Of a DNA stretch of 64,000 nucleotides, positions 1 through 9,162 are shown piece after piece. Each line of letters starts with the position of its first letter. The first letter of the stretch is position 1. This DNA is from Rhynchopus euleeides. Lineage: Eukaryota > Euglenozoa > Diplonemea > Diplonemida > Diplonemidae. The notes beneath the pieces were generated by a model, which was given only the letters and a program-made list of their open reading frames with translations, was not told where the DNA came from and did not search any database. Both the position numbers and the translations under genes were made by a program. The stretch lies in assembly GCA_963210315.1 (NCBI GenBank), contig OY723313.1, forward strand, positions 1,054,001 to 1,118,000. Direction: 5' to 3'.

Positions 1-156
1 TCACCCCTCCTCATCAACTCGAGGGAGTTTGCGAGCTCCCCCTCCACCCCTGACCAGGGGTGGGGTTCCGGAGGGGATGGGGGAGGGGGGTGTGACGCCT
101 CTGCAATCTCCCTCGAGAGGGCGCTTCACGGCTTCCCCGCAGGCGATGGAGGAGGG

Positions 157-3100
157 ATGGGAGGTGCCTCCCCGGCGGAAGATCTGGTGCTCCTCCCGGA
201 GGGGAGCATGCCTTCGCCGATCGCGAAACGACGCCGTGACAAATCGGAGGGGGATGGGGTGGTGGGGGAAAGCTCTATATCAGCCCCATCCGTCACACCG
301 GTTTACGGCGTGGCTGCGGTGTATGAGCCACCCGGGGTTATCCCTTCAACACCTCCGGGAACTGTGGGTCCCGCTGCTGGAAATCTCGGGCTTCTCTCCA
401 TAGGGGAAGGCGGAGAAGAAGGCGGAGGAGAGGAGGGTTGTGGAGGGGATCCAGCCCAATCTAAAAACACCGATTTCGCCGACATGCTTCTCCAAACGGA
501 GTCAGGCGGAGGGGGGGTATCCTCTTCTCAGGGCCTTTCGCACAACCTCGACACATCAGACATGTCCGATATCACAGTGGGGAGATCGGGTGGTTTTGGA
601 GACGCCTCAGAAGCAACCGCATCTGCGATATCCTCCCTCCAGAAGGGTTTGGAGAAGCTATCTGCGGTGGAGGGGGTTATCCGAGCGAGGCAGCGGAGGG
701 ACTGGGGGCTCGAGGGGAAACGCGTCGGGTCTCTCCGGGGGGAGATGGAGGCGGCGCTCAGCCAGATGCTGCTGGGGAGGGAGGGGAAATCGCCTTCTGG
801 GGAGAGCCTGTTGGGGAGGCTGTCCAGCATATGCGAGGTGTGCGACCTCACCGAAAACCTCGAGGCGCGGGGGCTCCGGAGGAGGTGCGAATCGCAGGCG
901 GAGGCGATCGACTCCCTCCGGGGGGAGAACGCGAAGCTCAGCTCCAAGCTGAAACTCGTCATCTCCTCCGTCACTGCCGCGCCGCAGAACCCCCACCCTG
1001 TGGTGGAGCCCCCGCGCCACGCCACCCCCATCGCCTCCGCATCCGCCCTGCAGGGTGTTCAGGATGACCCGGGACACCCCCTCCACACCACCGTGATATC
1101 TCTCGCGGAGGAGCGTGACTCTCTACTACGCGAGACATCCCGCCTCGAGGAGGACCGGCGTGTCCTGGAAGGGGTTGTCAAGGAGAGCTCCGCGCGGCTC
1201 CGCGACACGGAGGCATCTGCGAAGAAGCTTGCGGCGGAGCTGGGTGTTGTGAGGGAGTGCCGCGACACGGCCCGTGCCTCCCACGCCTCGGAGGAGGAAC
1301 GCGCCTCCCGGCTGCAGCTCAGGGTGCAGGCTCTCGAGGTGGAGCTGGCAGGCCTCCGCGTGGAAGGGTCCTTGGATCACTGGCTCTCCGCACCCCCCCC
1401 GGCAACCCAACGCCTCCTGTCGGAGCAGCCGCTCCTCCAGCTCCACCCCCCAGGCGGGGGGAAAATCGAGGCGCTGCAGCCGCTCGCGGGGTTTCTCGAG
1501 GAGGACCAGCGGGAGGCAGCCACCCTCGCCTCCGCATTGCACGACGGCGAGGAGAGGGATCTCCGGAGGAAGCTTGCGGAGACAAACGCGTCACTCCTCG
1601 CGGCGCGGCACGACGCGGATGCGCGGGGTGCGGAGGTTGCGCAGATGAGGGCGAAGCTCTCCCAACTCCCTAAAGAGGATGCCTACTCCGTGGCGCTTCT
1701 GAAGGAGGCCTTGGGGGATGCGCAGCAGAAATGTGCCAGATTGGAGCGCGAATCCTCCTCCCTCCGCGGGGATAACTCAAGCCTCGCTGAGAGGCTCCAA
1801 AAGGCGACATCGGAAAAAGAGGCGGTGCGGAGGCTGATCAACACCCAGCAGAGGACGCACGATGCTGCGCTGCACAGCCTGAAGGGTGTTGGCGGTGAGG
1901 GTGGTGGTGGTGGTGGCGTGGTGGAGGCGGAAGTGATGGGTGCGCGGCACAGCGATGAACTGCGTCAGGCGGAGGCGCGGCATGCCGCCACACAGCAGGG
2001 GGAGACTGCCCTGAGGGAGCGGGTCGTGTCTCTGGAGGCGGAGGCGGAGGAGATGGCCCGGAGGTATGCATCGCAGGTCGGGGAGGAGATTGCGAAGCGC
2101 GGGGAGGCGCTGCGGGAGAACAAGGCGTTGCGGGCGGAGAACGAGTCCCTCCGCGGGAGGGATGTGCCTTCAGCGGATGGGGCGACGCAGACGGGGCCCC
2201 GGGTGATGCTCGATAAGGAGGCGCAGACGACGCAGAACACCAACCGCGACTTCGAGCTGCTGCAGCAAGCCAAGGAGAATGAGGCACACCTCCTGCAGCG
2301 CCTCCACGAGGTGGAGCTGCAGCTGGGCGCAGCGGAGTCGCGGAGCCGGCTCGACCTGAGAGAGTTCGCAGAGGAGAAGGCGGGGGTGCTCTCCACAGCA
2401 GCTGCGATCCGCTCGGAGCTGGAGCGCGAGCTCGCCACCGAGAGGGAGCGGACCTGGGCATCCCGGCAGAAGCTTGAGGTGCTGAGCGTGCGCCGCCAGC
2501 GCGCCGGAGGAGGAGGAGGTGGTGGTGGCGGGGGTGGCACCGCCCTGATGTCCCCCGCCCTGCTGTGCGTGCAGGGCACGCAGACCGACGAGGGGGAGGT
2601 GTCGTCATTCTGGCGGGGTGAGGTTCCCTATCTGCTGACGCCTGCCGACACCGGAGGGGGGGGTGTGTCGGGTGGCGGTGGCGGTGGCGGTGCCCCGCTG
2701 TCGCCGCTCTTCCGCACGGAGTCCCCTGCGAGCGAGCAGGAGATGCCGACGCCCATCCTCCGCGGCAGGTCATCAACACCGCCGTCTGCGCGCCGGTCGC
2801 CCTCGCAGTCGAGTGGAGGTGCCGGGGGGAGCAGGGCGCGGCGGAGGGTGGTGTCGCGGTCGTCGTCTGCCAGCTCGCGGGGGTCGGGGGTGGGGGCGGG
2901 GTTGCAGCACCGCCGCCGCAGCGCCACCCCAGAGTTCCGCCAGGCGCCGCCTCCGGCGGCACGGCAGCCGTCGCTGCGGCAGAGCAGCGCAAGCAGCACC
3001 GCCGTTGCCTCCACCACTACCACCACCTCGTCGTCGTCGTCGTCTTCCTCGTCCTCCACCGCTGTGACCCTGGTCACCACCGCCTCGACCGTCACGACGA

Positions 3101-4218
3101 GTGGGCCGACGCATGTCGCGAGCGCCAGCACCCTCTCCAGCAGCCACGGCATGCAGGGCAGGGTGCAGGCGCGCGCCCAGGCGGTGCGCCGCGCAGCGGA
3201 GAGGGTCGCAGAGGTGCGTGGGAGGCAGGGCGCGTCGCCCCCCTCCGCCCCCGTCTCCCCCCTGACGTCTCCCTCGGGCCTGCCGATGGAGACTGTCGAG
3301 GAGGTGCTCAACAAGGTGCGCCAGCGCTACAGGAGTGCCTCGCAGGAGGCGAGGGATAACCAGAGGCAGCAGCAGCAGCAGCATCAGGAGACACCAGAAG
3401 CCCGCCTGCCCTCTCCCATCCGTGCCTCGCGCTCGCCGCCCGGCGGGTTCCAGCCCCCCGCATCTCGGAGGGAGGACGCGCAGAGGACGGGGGGCGTGAG
3501 CCCGCCGCAGGGTCGCGGGTTTTCGACCTCCCCCTCCAGCACCTTCACCGACGTGCGCCGCAGGCAGAGGGAGAAGCCGGGCCGTGGCCCCGTTGCCCCA
3601 GCGGAGGTGCCGGGGCTGATGTCCGCGGTGCGGGATGCGATGCTGCGGTACTACGGTTCGCAGAAGACTGTCGTGGCAAGGTTCCCAGGGGAGCGTGTGA
3701 GCCTGGAGGAGCTGCGCAGCGCCATGGCGCCCTGCGGGCTGAGCCACCTCGCCCTGTCCTACTACAGCGTGCTGCGGGGGGATGACCTGGGGATGGGTGT
3801 TCCCCGGGTGCGCCTGTTCGCCGCGTTGAAAAGCGGCGGTGGTGCCAAGCGTGCCCCAGCGGAGAAGGCTGAGAAGGCGGAGTCGGATGCGCCCGGAGGT
3901 GGTGGGTATGCAGCAGCTGCGACTTCTGCGCGGAAGCACGACTCTCTTCTGGGTGGCGGTGGTGGTGCCCGCAGTGGGGTGGCAGCTAGGGGCAGCAGTG
4001 GTGGTGGCAGGGGTGGGAGTCGGGCGGCCAAGGGTCTCCTCACCTCCTCTGAGATCATCAAGCTCGAGATCCTCCTCCATAAGAAGTGCCTCGCAGACCC
4101 CTCGCAGCCCAAGGTCACCGCCAACGAGCTTCTTTCGAAGTGCCTCACCTGGGACAAGGCAACCCGGCGGCGGTACCACAACTGGCTGCGTGACACTGTC
4201 CTTGCTCTGAAGGAGTAG
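157..4218 (+). CDS. Large coiled-coil protein with serine/glycine-rich linker, unknown function
   Basis: This uninterrupted ORF of 1353 codons starts at an ATG and ends in TAG. Residues of about 150-860 are dominated by heptad-like Glu/Arg/Leu/Ala stretches typical of long coiled coils. They are broken by Gly runs (around codons 585 and 785) and by repeated 'AxQT' segments (GATQTGP, EAQTTQN, GTQTDE). Residues of about 870-1170 are a low-complexity Ser/Thr/Pro/Arg linker with a poly-Ser tract. Two compact segments near the C-terminus look folded: one contains YYGSQKTVVARFPGE, and the last 60 residues contain LLTSSEIIKLEILLHKK and WDKATRRRYHNWL. The architecture fits a cytoskeletal or centrosomal scaffold, but that is inference and I recognise no family. 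A CAG at 140-142 resembles a 3' splice site, so an upstream exon cannot be excluded. The gene is GC-rich and its antisense frames are open for long stretches, which explains several spurious reverse ORFs. Confidence 0.8.
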   Translation: MGGASPAEDLVLLPEGSMPSPIAKRRRDKSEGDGVVGESSISAPSVTPVYGVAAVYEPPGVIPSTPPGTVGPAAGNLGLLSIGEGGEEGGGEEGCGGDPAQSKNTDFADMLLQTESGGGGVSSSQGLSHNLDTSDMSDITVGRSGGFGDASEATASAISSLQKGLEKLSAVEGVIRARQRRDWGLEGKRVGSLRGEMEAALSQMLLGREGKSPSGESLLGRLSSICEVCDLTENLEARGLRRRCESQAEAIDSLRGENAKLSSKLKLVISSVTAAPQNPHPVVEPPRHATPIASASALQGVQDDPGHPLHTTVISLAEERDSLLRETSRLEEDRRVLEGVVKESSARLRDTEASAKKLAAELGVVRECRDTARASHASEEERASRLQLRVQALEVELAGLRVEGSLDHWLSAPPPATQRLLSEQPLLQLHPPGGGKIEALQPLAGFLEEDQREAATLASALHDGEERDLRRKLAETNASLLAARHDADARGAEVAQMRAKLSQLPKEDAYSVALLKEALGDAQQKCARLERESSSLRGDNSSLAERLQKATSEKEAVRRLINTQQRTHDAALHSLKGVGGEGGGGGGVVEAEVMGARHSDELRQAEARHAATQQGETALRERVVSLEAEAEEMARRYASQVGEEIAKRGEALRENKALRAENESLRGRDVPSADGATQTGPRVMLDKEAQTTQNTNRDFELLQQAKENEAHLLQRLHEVELQLGAAESRSRLDLREFAEEKAGVLSTAAAIRSELERELATERERTWASRQKLEVLSVRRQRAGGGGGGGGGGGTALMSPALLCVQGTQTDEGEVSSFWRGEVPYLLTPADTGGGGVSGGGGGGGAPLSPLFRTESPASEQEMPTPILRGRSSTPPSARRSPSQSSGGAGGSRARRRVVSRSSSASSRGSGVGAGLQHRRRSATPEFRQAPPPAARQPSLRQSSASSTAVASTTTTTSSSSSSSSSSTAVTLVTTASTVTTSGPTHVASASTLSSSHGMQGRVQARAQAVRRAAERVAEVRGRQGASPPSAPVSPLTSPSGLPMETVEEVLNKVRQRYRSASQEARDNQRQQQQQHQETPEARLPSPIRASRSPPGGFQPPASRREDAQRTGGVSPPQGRGFSTSPSSTFTDVRRRQREKPGRGPVAPAEVPGLMSAVRDAMLRYYGSQKTVVARFPGERVSLEELRSAMAPCGLSHLALSYYSVLRGDDLGMGVPRVRLFAALKSGGGAKRAPAEKAEKAESDAPGGGGYAAAATSARKHDSLLGGGGGARSGVAARGSSGGGRGGSRAAKGLLTSSEIIKLEILLHKKCLADPSQPKVTANELLSKCLTWDKATRRRYHNWLRDTVLALKE

Positions 4219-4890
4219 ACGAACAACTCCTGTCGGGAGGGGGGGTTGGGTGGCGGGGTGTGTTCGACTCATGCGTCGAACAGTATGCCGCATGCTTTTG
4301 CGAGGCCCTCGCTCAAAACGGGCTAAGGCCTGCCTTCATCCTACTAAACGAAAAACCCCTTCATTTTTCCATTCTTTGAGAGTGTGGTGTAGACTTCGCC
4401 ACATGGAATGCCTGCCTTGCAGCCTTCTTTTTTGATTAGAGATGTGTGTTTTGTTTGGCAGAAAAGGGGAGGCTCGTGGGGCGGGCCCCTTGGAGTCTGC
4501 GCCCTGGTCGCCACGGGAAGAAAAGGCTGTCTAGAAAGGTGGGTGGGTGGGGGGCGGGTGGGGGGCTGGGGACGAAGACCTTGTTCCGAAATAAAAGATC
4601 TGCGATTTGCCGCCCGCCCGCCTGGAAGAAGGCTCGCCCGACACACGCTTGTTCAAGCGTAGATAGACTCAAAGAACTGAAACAATAATCCTGGATGTGG
4701 CATTGCTGGCTCTCTGCCTCTGCAGCAAAACGTTGTTGTTGCGCCGCGGATGCGATCGAGATACCCCACCCGCCCACTGCGCAGATCTCTTGTCAGCATC
4801 AGTAGCATTCCACAGGGTTGTGCAGTGTGCTGCCACCACCCCCACACCCATCCACCAATCAGCGCTTGGAATATAGTCACGTCAGCAACG
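4219..4890. other. Intergenic spacer upstream of secreted-protein copy A
   Basis: No coding region is supported. The spacer holds G-rich (4525-4575) and A/T-rich patches. It also holds the private 5' flank of copy A: its similarity to copies B and C starts only about ten bases before the ATG (AGCAACGATG), so copy A must use a different promoter. Confidence 0.5.
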
Positions 4891-6030
4891 ATGAGGGTCG
4901 CTCTTCTGCTTTGCGCTGCTGCGGCGGCGTCTGCGATGTCTGTGTCGCATGTGGACCTTCTCAGGGCACACACGCGGCGCCCCGGCGCCGGGTCCCCGCT
5001 GCTGGCGGAGACGAAGGACGAGGTGTTCTCCGCGATCAACCGCTTCATGCACGCAGGGAAGTGGAAGGCCAAGGCCTGCGAGGCATTCACACTCGCAGAG
5101 CTGGAGGCTGTGGAGTCTGCTGTTGCTGCCCACACCGCTGCGGAGCTCGACGGCCTGTACAAGGCGAAGGGCGACCGCAGGGCTCTGCTGCCGAGCGCAC
5201 CGCTCCCCCGCCACCCCACGCACAGCGCCGAGCACAACACCACGCGTGACGGGCACTGTGCCTACGTGCTGATGCGCTGGGCACACCACATCCCCTCGGA
5301 GGCACGTGAGCTGCTGCACAAGGCTGGTGTGGCCCTGCCGCTGATGCCTGCGTCCGGCCCCCAGGAGACGTCTGACGAGACGTACAACCTGAAGGTGTCG
5401 TGCACCGCCTGCCACTACCTCAACAACAAGGAGAGCAAGGAGGTGGCACAGCGCCCGCGCAGCGCAGCCGAGCCCCCCATCCCGCGGTGGGGTGGGAACA
5501 ACGAGACCCTCGCCTTCCAGGTGAAGGTGAACATGACAGATATCGATAAGGCCCCCGGATCTCACTGGCAGTTTGACTACTACTACAACGCCACGCAGGG
5601 TGTGTCTGTGTACGACCACCTGGCAGGGCAGAATGACTCGGTGTGCCGTGTCGCGGTGAAGGAGGGCGAGCCGTGCAGGATCCTGTTTGCCAACAACGGG
5701 AACTGCTACATCAAGTCCGAGAAGAGGTGCTGCCACCACGCCGACCTCCTGTGGGGTGCGGTGCGCAGCGAGTGGCTGTTCACCACCGACAGCAGCTACC
5801 GCGGGGTCAGCAACATCAGCGGCTACGCTGTTGATGAGTGGTTCGTGCAGGCCATGTATGACAACCACTACTACGCCACCGCGGACACTGCACAGCTTCC
5901 CGTGCGGTTCATGGAGCACGTGAATGGCAACCTGAAGCAGTGGGACTTCGACCTGTCCACCTACAAGACGGAGACGCTCGCCTCTGACTTCTTTGACGTC
6001 CCCTCGGACTGTCGGATGCCTTGCCTGTAG
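4891..6030 (+). CDS. Secreted glycoprotein, tandem copy A
   Basis: A 379-residue protein. The N-terminus MRVALLLCAAAAASAMS is a classical signal peptide, and no other membrane span is visible, so secretion or delivery to an endomembrane compartment is likely. The mature part has many cysteines (CTACHYLNN, CRVAVKEGEPCRILF, GNCYIKSEKRCC, PSDCRMPC) and several N-glycosylation sequons (NET, NMT, NAT, NDS, NIS). The C-terminal half, with the lipid-binding-like pattern 'CRILFANNGNCYI ... LPVRF ... WDFDLSTYKTE ... FDVPSDC', resembles a family of short protist secreted proteins distantly reminiscent of ependymin-type folds. That assignment is from memory of the pattern and is weak. I chose the ATG at 4891 over an in-frame ATG at 4750 because the signal peptide starts there and all three paralogues share this start. 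Copies B (9163) and C (11957) are near-identical in their first ~210 codons. Confidence 0.85.
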   Translation: MRVALLLCAAAAASAMSVSHVDLLRAHTRRPGAGSPLLAETKDEVFSAINRFMHAGKWKAKACEAFTLAELEAVESAVAAHTAAELDGLYKAKGDRRALLPSAPLPRHPTHSAEHNTTRDGHCAYVLMRWAHHIPSEARELLHKAGVALPLMPASGPQETSDETYNLKVSCTACHYLNNKESKEVAQRPRSAAEPPIPRWGGNNETLAFQVKVNMTDIDKAPGSHWQFDYYYNATQGVSVYDHLAGQNDSVCRVAVKEGEPCRILFANNGNCYIKSEKRCCHHADLLWGAVRSEWLFTTDSSYRGVSNISGYAVDEWFVQAMYDNHYYATADTAQLPVRFMEHVNGNLKQWDFDLSTYKTETLASDFFDVPSDCRMPCL

Positions 6031-7600
6031 TGCGGTTAAAGTGACGCGTTGGTGGCGTTGGTGGTGGTGCTAGTGTGCAGCCTTGCACCATGATGCAGCA
6101 CACCGCCACTCACCAAGTTACCAGCGGGGGGGCCCTTCCTCTTCCTCTATGCCCTCGATCCCCACCATCTTGCGACCACCTTCGGGGCTTCGTCTTGTTT
6201 TGGTAGAACGTACAAGCCACCTGCGTACATTCACCTTCCTTCTGGAGATCAGCGCCCCGGTTGCACAAACAAACACATTACGTACCGCCGGCCCCTAGGA
6301 TTGTCTGCGCTTTTGTGCAGACAACCTTTTACATACCCACACCCTTGTGCCCTGCCCTCTTCCCCTGATCCCGCGTTGGCTGGAGATGGAGCGAAATGTA
6401 CAGCATCCATGTTTGCCTTTCCTTGATCTTACCCTGCTGTTCATTTTGCCTTCGCCGCCTCCAGCGGAGTGCAGGGGGGTGTGATGGGGCGGTGTGTGGC
6501 TTGCGAGGAGGGGGTGGTACTGCACCAAGAGCAGATGCTCGGTGTGTTCTGCGCTCATCCCGCTTCCGTTGTTTCTATCTTGGGGTGTGTGTGTGTGTGT
6601 GATTTTCAGGTCCGGGTGGCCACAGTTGTTGCGGCACCCACCCGGCATACTCCTTGTTGAAAAGTTCCTTTCGTCTCGACTATGACCCCCAACCGACGTC
6701 AGCACACATTTTGCTGCCCGAGTGTTTCCAGGTGCGAAAACCCGTGTGTTGTCAATGCCGCTGCCTTCCGTGTTGTTTTATCGGACCAGGTGAGTGGTGT
6801 GATTTTGTGTGTTGCGCCGTTTCTGTGTGGCGACACCACGGGGGCGCGGTGTCCATGCCATCATTTCACTGAACCAGGTGATGCGGCTACCTGATCGCTG
6901 GACTCCAGGTGTGAGTTCTGTGGATACTGGGACGAACCGCGTCGAGTGCAGATGATGTGCTGCTCAAAACAAAACGCAACAAACCAACCTAGTGTAGTTG
7001 GTCTTCTTAGTAGATAGTCTTCCGTGTGTGTGCCATTCCATTCCAAGTGGGCAAAAGTGTGCCACCGGCTTGCTTTGGAGTTCGTCAAGTTAATCGTGTC
7101 TTTGTGCAGGTCATGATCTCGCAAGTCACAAACGCTAAATGCATCCACATCTTCACACCTCAGAGCCTTTGAGTCTCTGTGTGTGATCCTGTTGGTGTTG
7201 GAGGTGTGTGGCAACCTCTGCGGGTCTTGTCCGGCAGAGGCAAGCAAAACTGTAAAGAGCACTGCCGTCACCCTGAAGGCTTCTTCTGGTGTGGTACGTC
7301 CTGCTACCCTCTCTGCTTGTGGAGCAGACACGGGGCTCTGAGGCCCGTGCAGCCCTCCCCACACGACAGAGCCCGCCTCCCCTACCCCTCCCTCCTCCGC
7401 TCTCTCTGGCAACAGGGAGAAGCGGATCCAACAAATCAACGACATGGCGACACAAGAACGCGCTGGCTCGCCCGCCCCCAACCCGACCCCCACCCGCTTT
7501 TTTGGAAACAGTTCTTCTGGCCTGCCAGGAATGTGACGTCTTTCAGTGGTTTCAAATCAGCGGGGTGGGCTTCTTTGCGTTCACCAGCAGTGCTAGCCCC
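6031..7600. repeat. 3' flank of copy A, shared with copies B and C
   Basis: About 1.55 kb following the stop of copy A is repeated after copy B (10303-11876) and, with more indels, after copy C (13097-14530). The match to copy B is lost after GCTAGC at about 7590. A GT microsatellite lies at 6586-6601. This is the non-coding part of a tandem duplication unit. Confidence 0.8.
6484..7017 (+). other. Possible small spliced Cys-rich ORF in the repeated 3' flank
   Basis: Three short segments, each with spaced cysteines, sit between plausible splice signals: MGRCVACEEGVVLHQEQ (from 6484), CENPCVVNAAAFRVVLSDQ (from about 6732, followed by GTGAGT) and CEFCGYWDEPRRVQMMCC (from about 6911). The last two both begin AG|G-TGY-GAR, as if they were exon modules. 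The segments are present in copy B (10762-11295). In copy C (from about 13455) a one-base insertion breaks the third module, which argues against selection on the protein. Coding status is unproven and an untranslated RNA is equally possible. Confidence 0.25.
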
Positions 7601-7743
7601 ACCCTCCACCCACACACACACACATCCATCACGAATTCGAGGGGGACACATCCACTGCCAGCACCACACCGCCAGACACATCCCGCAACACGCAATGCTG
7701 TGAGGCCTGCCGGAGGAGTAGATTTCCCTCCGTGTTCCCTCCT

Positions 7744-8901
7744 ATGGTTGGCGGGAGAGCCTATTGGTCGCAGCAGCAGCTGGTGACTGGCGTGATCAGC
7801 GCACTGCTCCTGACATGGGGCCTGGTGTGGGTGCTGCAGGTGGTGGGGTATGGGGTGTGCACGCGGGAGATTGACGACCTCGCGCAGAAGTTCCTCCGAA
7901 AAGAGGCCGCCCTCAGCCACGGCGCCATCCTCGTGCAGAACGACGTCTACGCGCTGACAGAGCTTGCAGCAGAGCTGCAGGAGCAGGTCACCAGCCTGCA
8001 GGGTGCTGTGCGGCGGAATCGCATCCCTCTGGTCGTGATGTGCTCTGCAGAAAGCCTGGAAGCTGTCCCGGCACACCTGTTTGCTCTCCACGTGGCCACG
8101 ACGCAGCAGGAATACGAATCATGCGAGCGGCGCCACGAACACCTCAGTGCCGTCCACATCGAGCTGCTGCAGGAGCACCACACGCTGTTCGACGCTGTCC
8201 GCGATGTGCTGCAGCGCGAGGACTACCCCATACGGCACGCTGTCATGTGGGAGTCTGGCGCCGTGGCGCCCGATGGGTTTGCCTTCCTGCACGCGGTGGC
8301 GGAGCAGGGTGTGCTTGGCGAGAAGGAGGAGGATGACCGCAGCGACGTTGTGTTTGCCTCAGCCGGCACCCTGGGCGACCTGCCCGTGCGTCCGCAGCAG
8401 CCTGCAGGGAAGGGCGCATCACAGCTGCCGCCCCTGATGGAGCAGCTGGTGGTGAAGCGCCGTGCCGTGCCTGCAGGCGCCTTCCTCTTCCGCTCGCACG
8501 ATGCGGGGCGTGTGGCGGACGCTGCGCGGGAGCAGCAGCCCCTGGTGGGTGTGGAGCCTCTGCTGCCGCGTGGGGCGGCAGGCCGGGCCGATCTCCCGTC
8601 AGCTCCGGCCCATGCGGGGTACGTGCATCCTGTGCTCTTTGCCTCGCTCGATCTCAGGTATCTCCAGAGCGATACAGAATATCTGAAGTTTCTGCGGAAA
8701 CAGGCCAAACGGGTATGCCTGCGTTCCAGTTTCCCACTGCAGAACTCGCATCATGTTGCTGTCGCATGCCTGTTACTTCGTTCATTCTTCTCATCACGCA
8801 CACCTCCCATACAGGCGGGTGCGAAGAACCACGAGCATGTGACATCCGTCTCGCTTGAACCCACCACAACCGACCTGCTTGCTGTGACGTACTCCTCCTA
8901 A
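7744..8901 (+). CDS. Single-pass membrane protein with one small intron
   Basis: The gene starts at ATG 7744 (MVGGRAYWSQQQ) and ends TAA at 8901. Exons are 7744-8712 and 8815-8901, giving about 351 residues. One hydrophobic span (about residues 12-35, GVISALLLTWGLVWVLQVV) follows a short N-terminus, with no cleavable signal, so it is probably a signal-anchored single-pass protein. Residues 40-90 are helical and coiled-coil-like. The rest is soluble, with an acidic EKEEDDRSD patch. The intron (8713-8814) has donor GTATGC and acceptor ACAG. It is 102 bp, a multiple of three, and has no stop in frame, so retention would add 34 residues. I recognise no family. The gene interrupts the tandem array between copies A and B. 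Confidence 0.72.
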   Translation: MVGGRAYWSQQQLVTGVISALLLTWGLVWVLQVVGYGVCTREIDDLAQKFLRKEAALSHGAILVQNDVYALTELAAELQEQVTSLQGAVRRNRIPLVVMCSAESLEAVPAHLFALHVATTQQEYESCERRHEHLSAVHIELLQEHHTLFDAVRDVLQREDYPIRHAVMWESGAVAPDGFAFLHAVAEQGVLGEKEEDDRSDVVFASAGTLGDLPVRPQQPAGKGASQLPPLMEQLVVKRRAVPAGAFLFRSHDAGRVADAAREQQPLVGVEPLLPRGAAGRADLPSAPAHAGYVHPVLFASLDLRYLQSDTEYLKFLRKQAKRVCLRSSFPLQNSHHVAVACLLLRSFFSSRTPPIQAGAKNHEHVTSVSLEPTTTDLLAVTYSS

Positions 8902-9162
8902 CCCAAACCTGGCCCATGGTGCGCTGATGACAAGCCATCTGGGTGACTGTGTCTGTGCACACACACAGCCTGCACCTGCAGCCAAGTGGGAAGATCGACA
9001 GCACGCCCCGCCCTCCGCCCTGCCCCCCAGCCCCGCATATTGCATTTACCCCGCCCAGCAAGAGGGCCCCGGTGTGGATTGATGGCGGCGTACTTTTCTT
9101 GGCTGTACACATATGCACACGCAACAACAGACAGCAGCACCCCTGCCCACCCCTGAGCAACG
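8902..9162. other. Spacer and shared 5' flank of copy B
   Basis: Sequence from 9078 to the ATG at 9163 is shared with the 5' flank of copy C (11877-11956) and contains the likely promoter and 5' leader of both. The part before 9078 is unique. Nothing coding is seen. Confidence 0.5.

Noticed and set aside
2773..4293. Reverse-strand open frame of 506 codons
   Set aside because: Antisense shadow of the coiled-coil gene; composition is Arg/His/Pro-rich as expected from reading GC-rich codons backwards.
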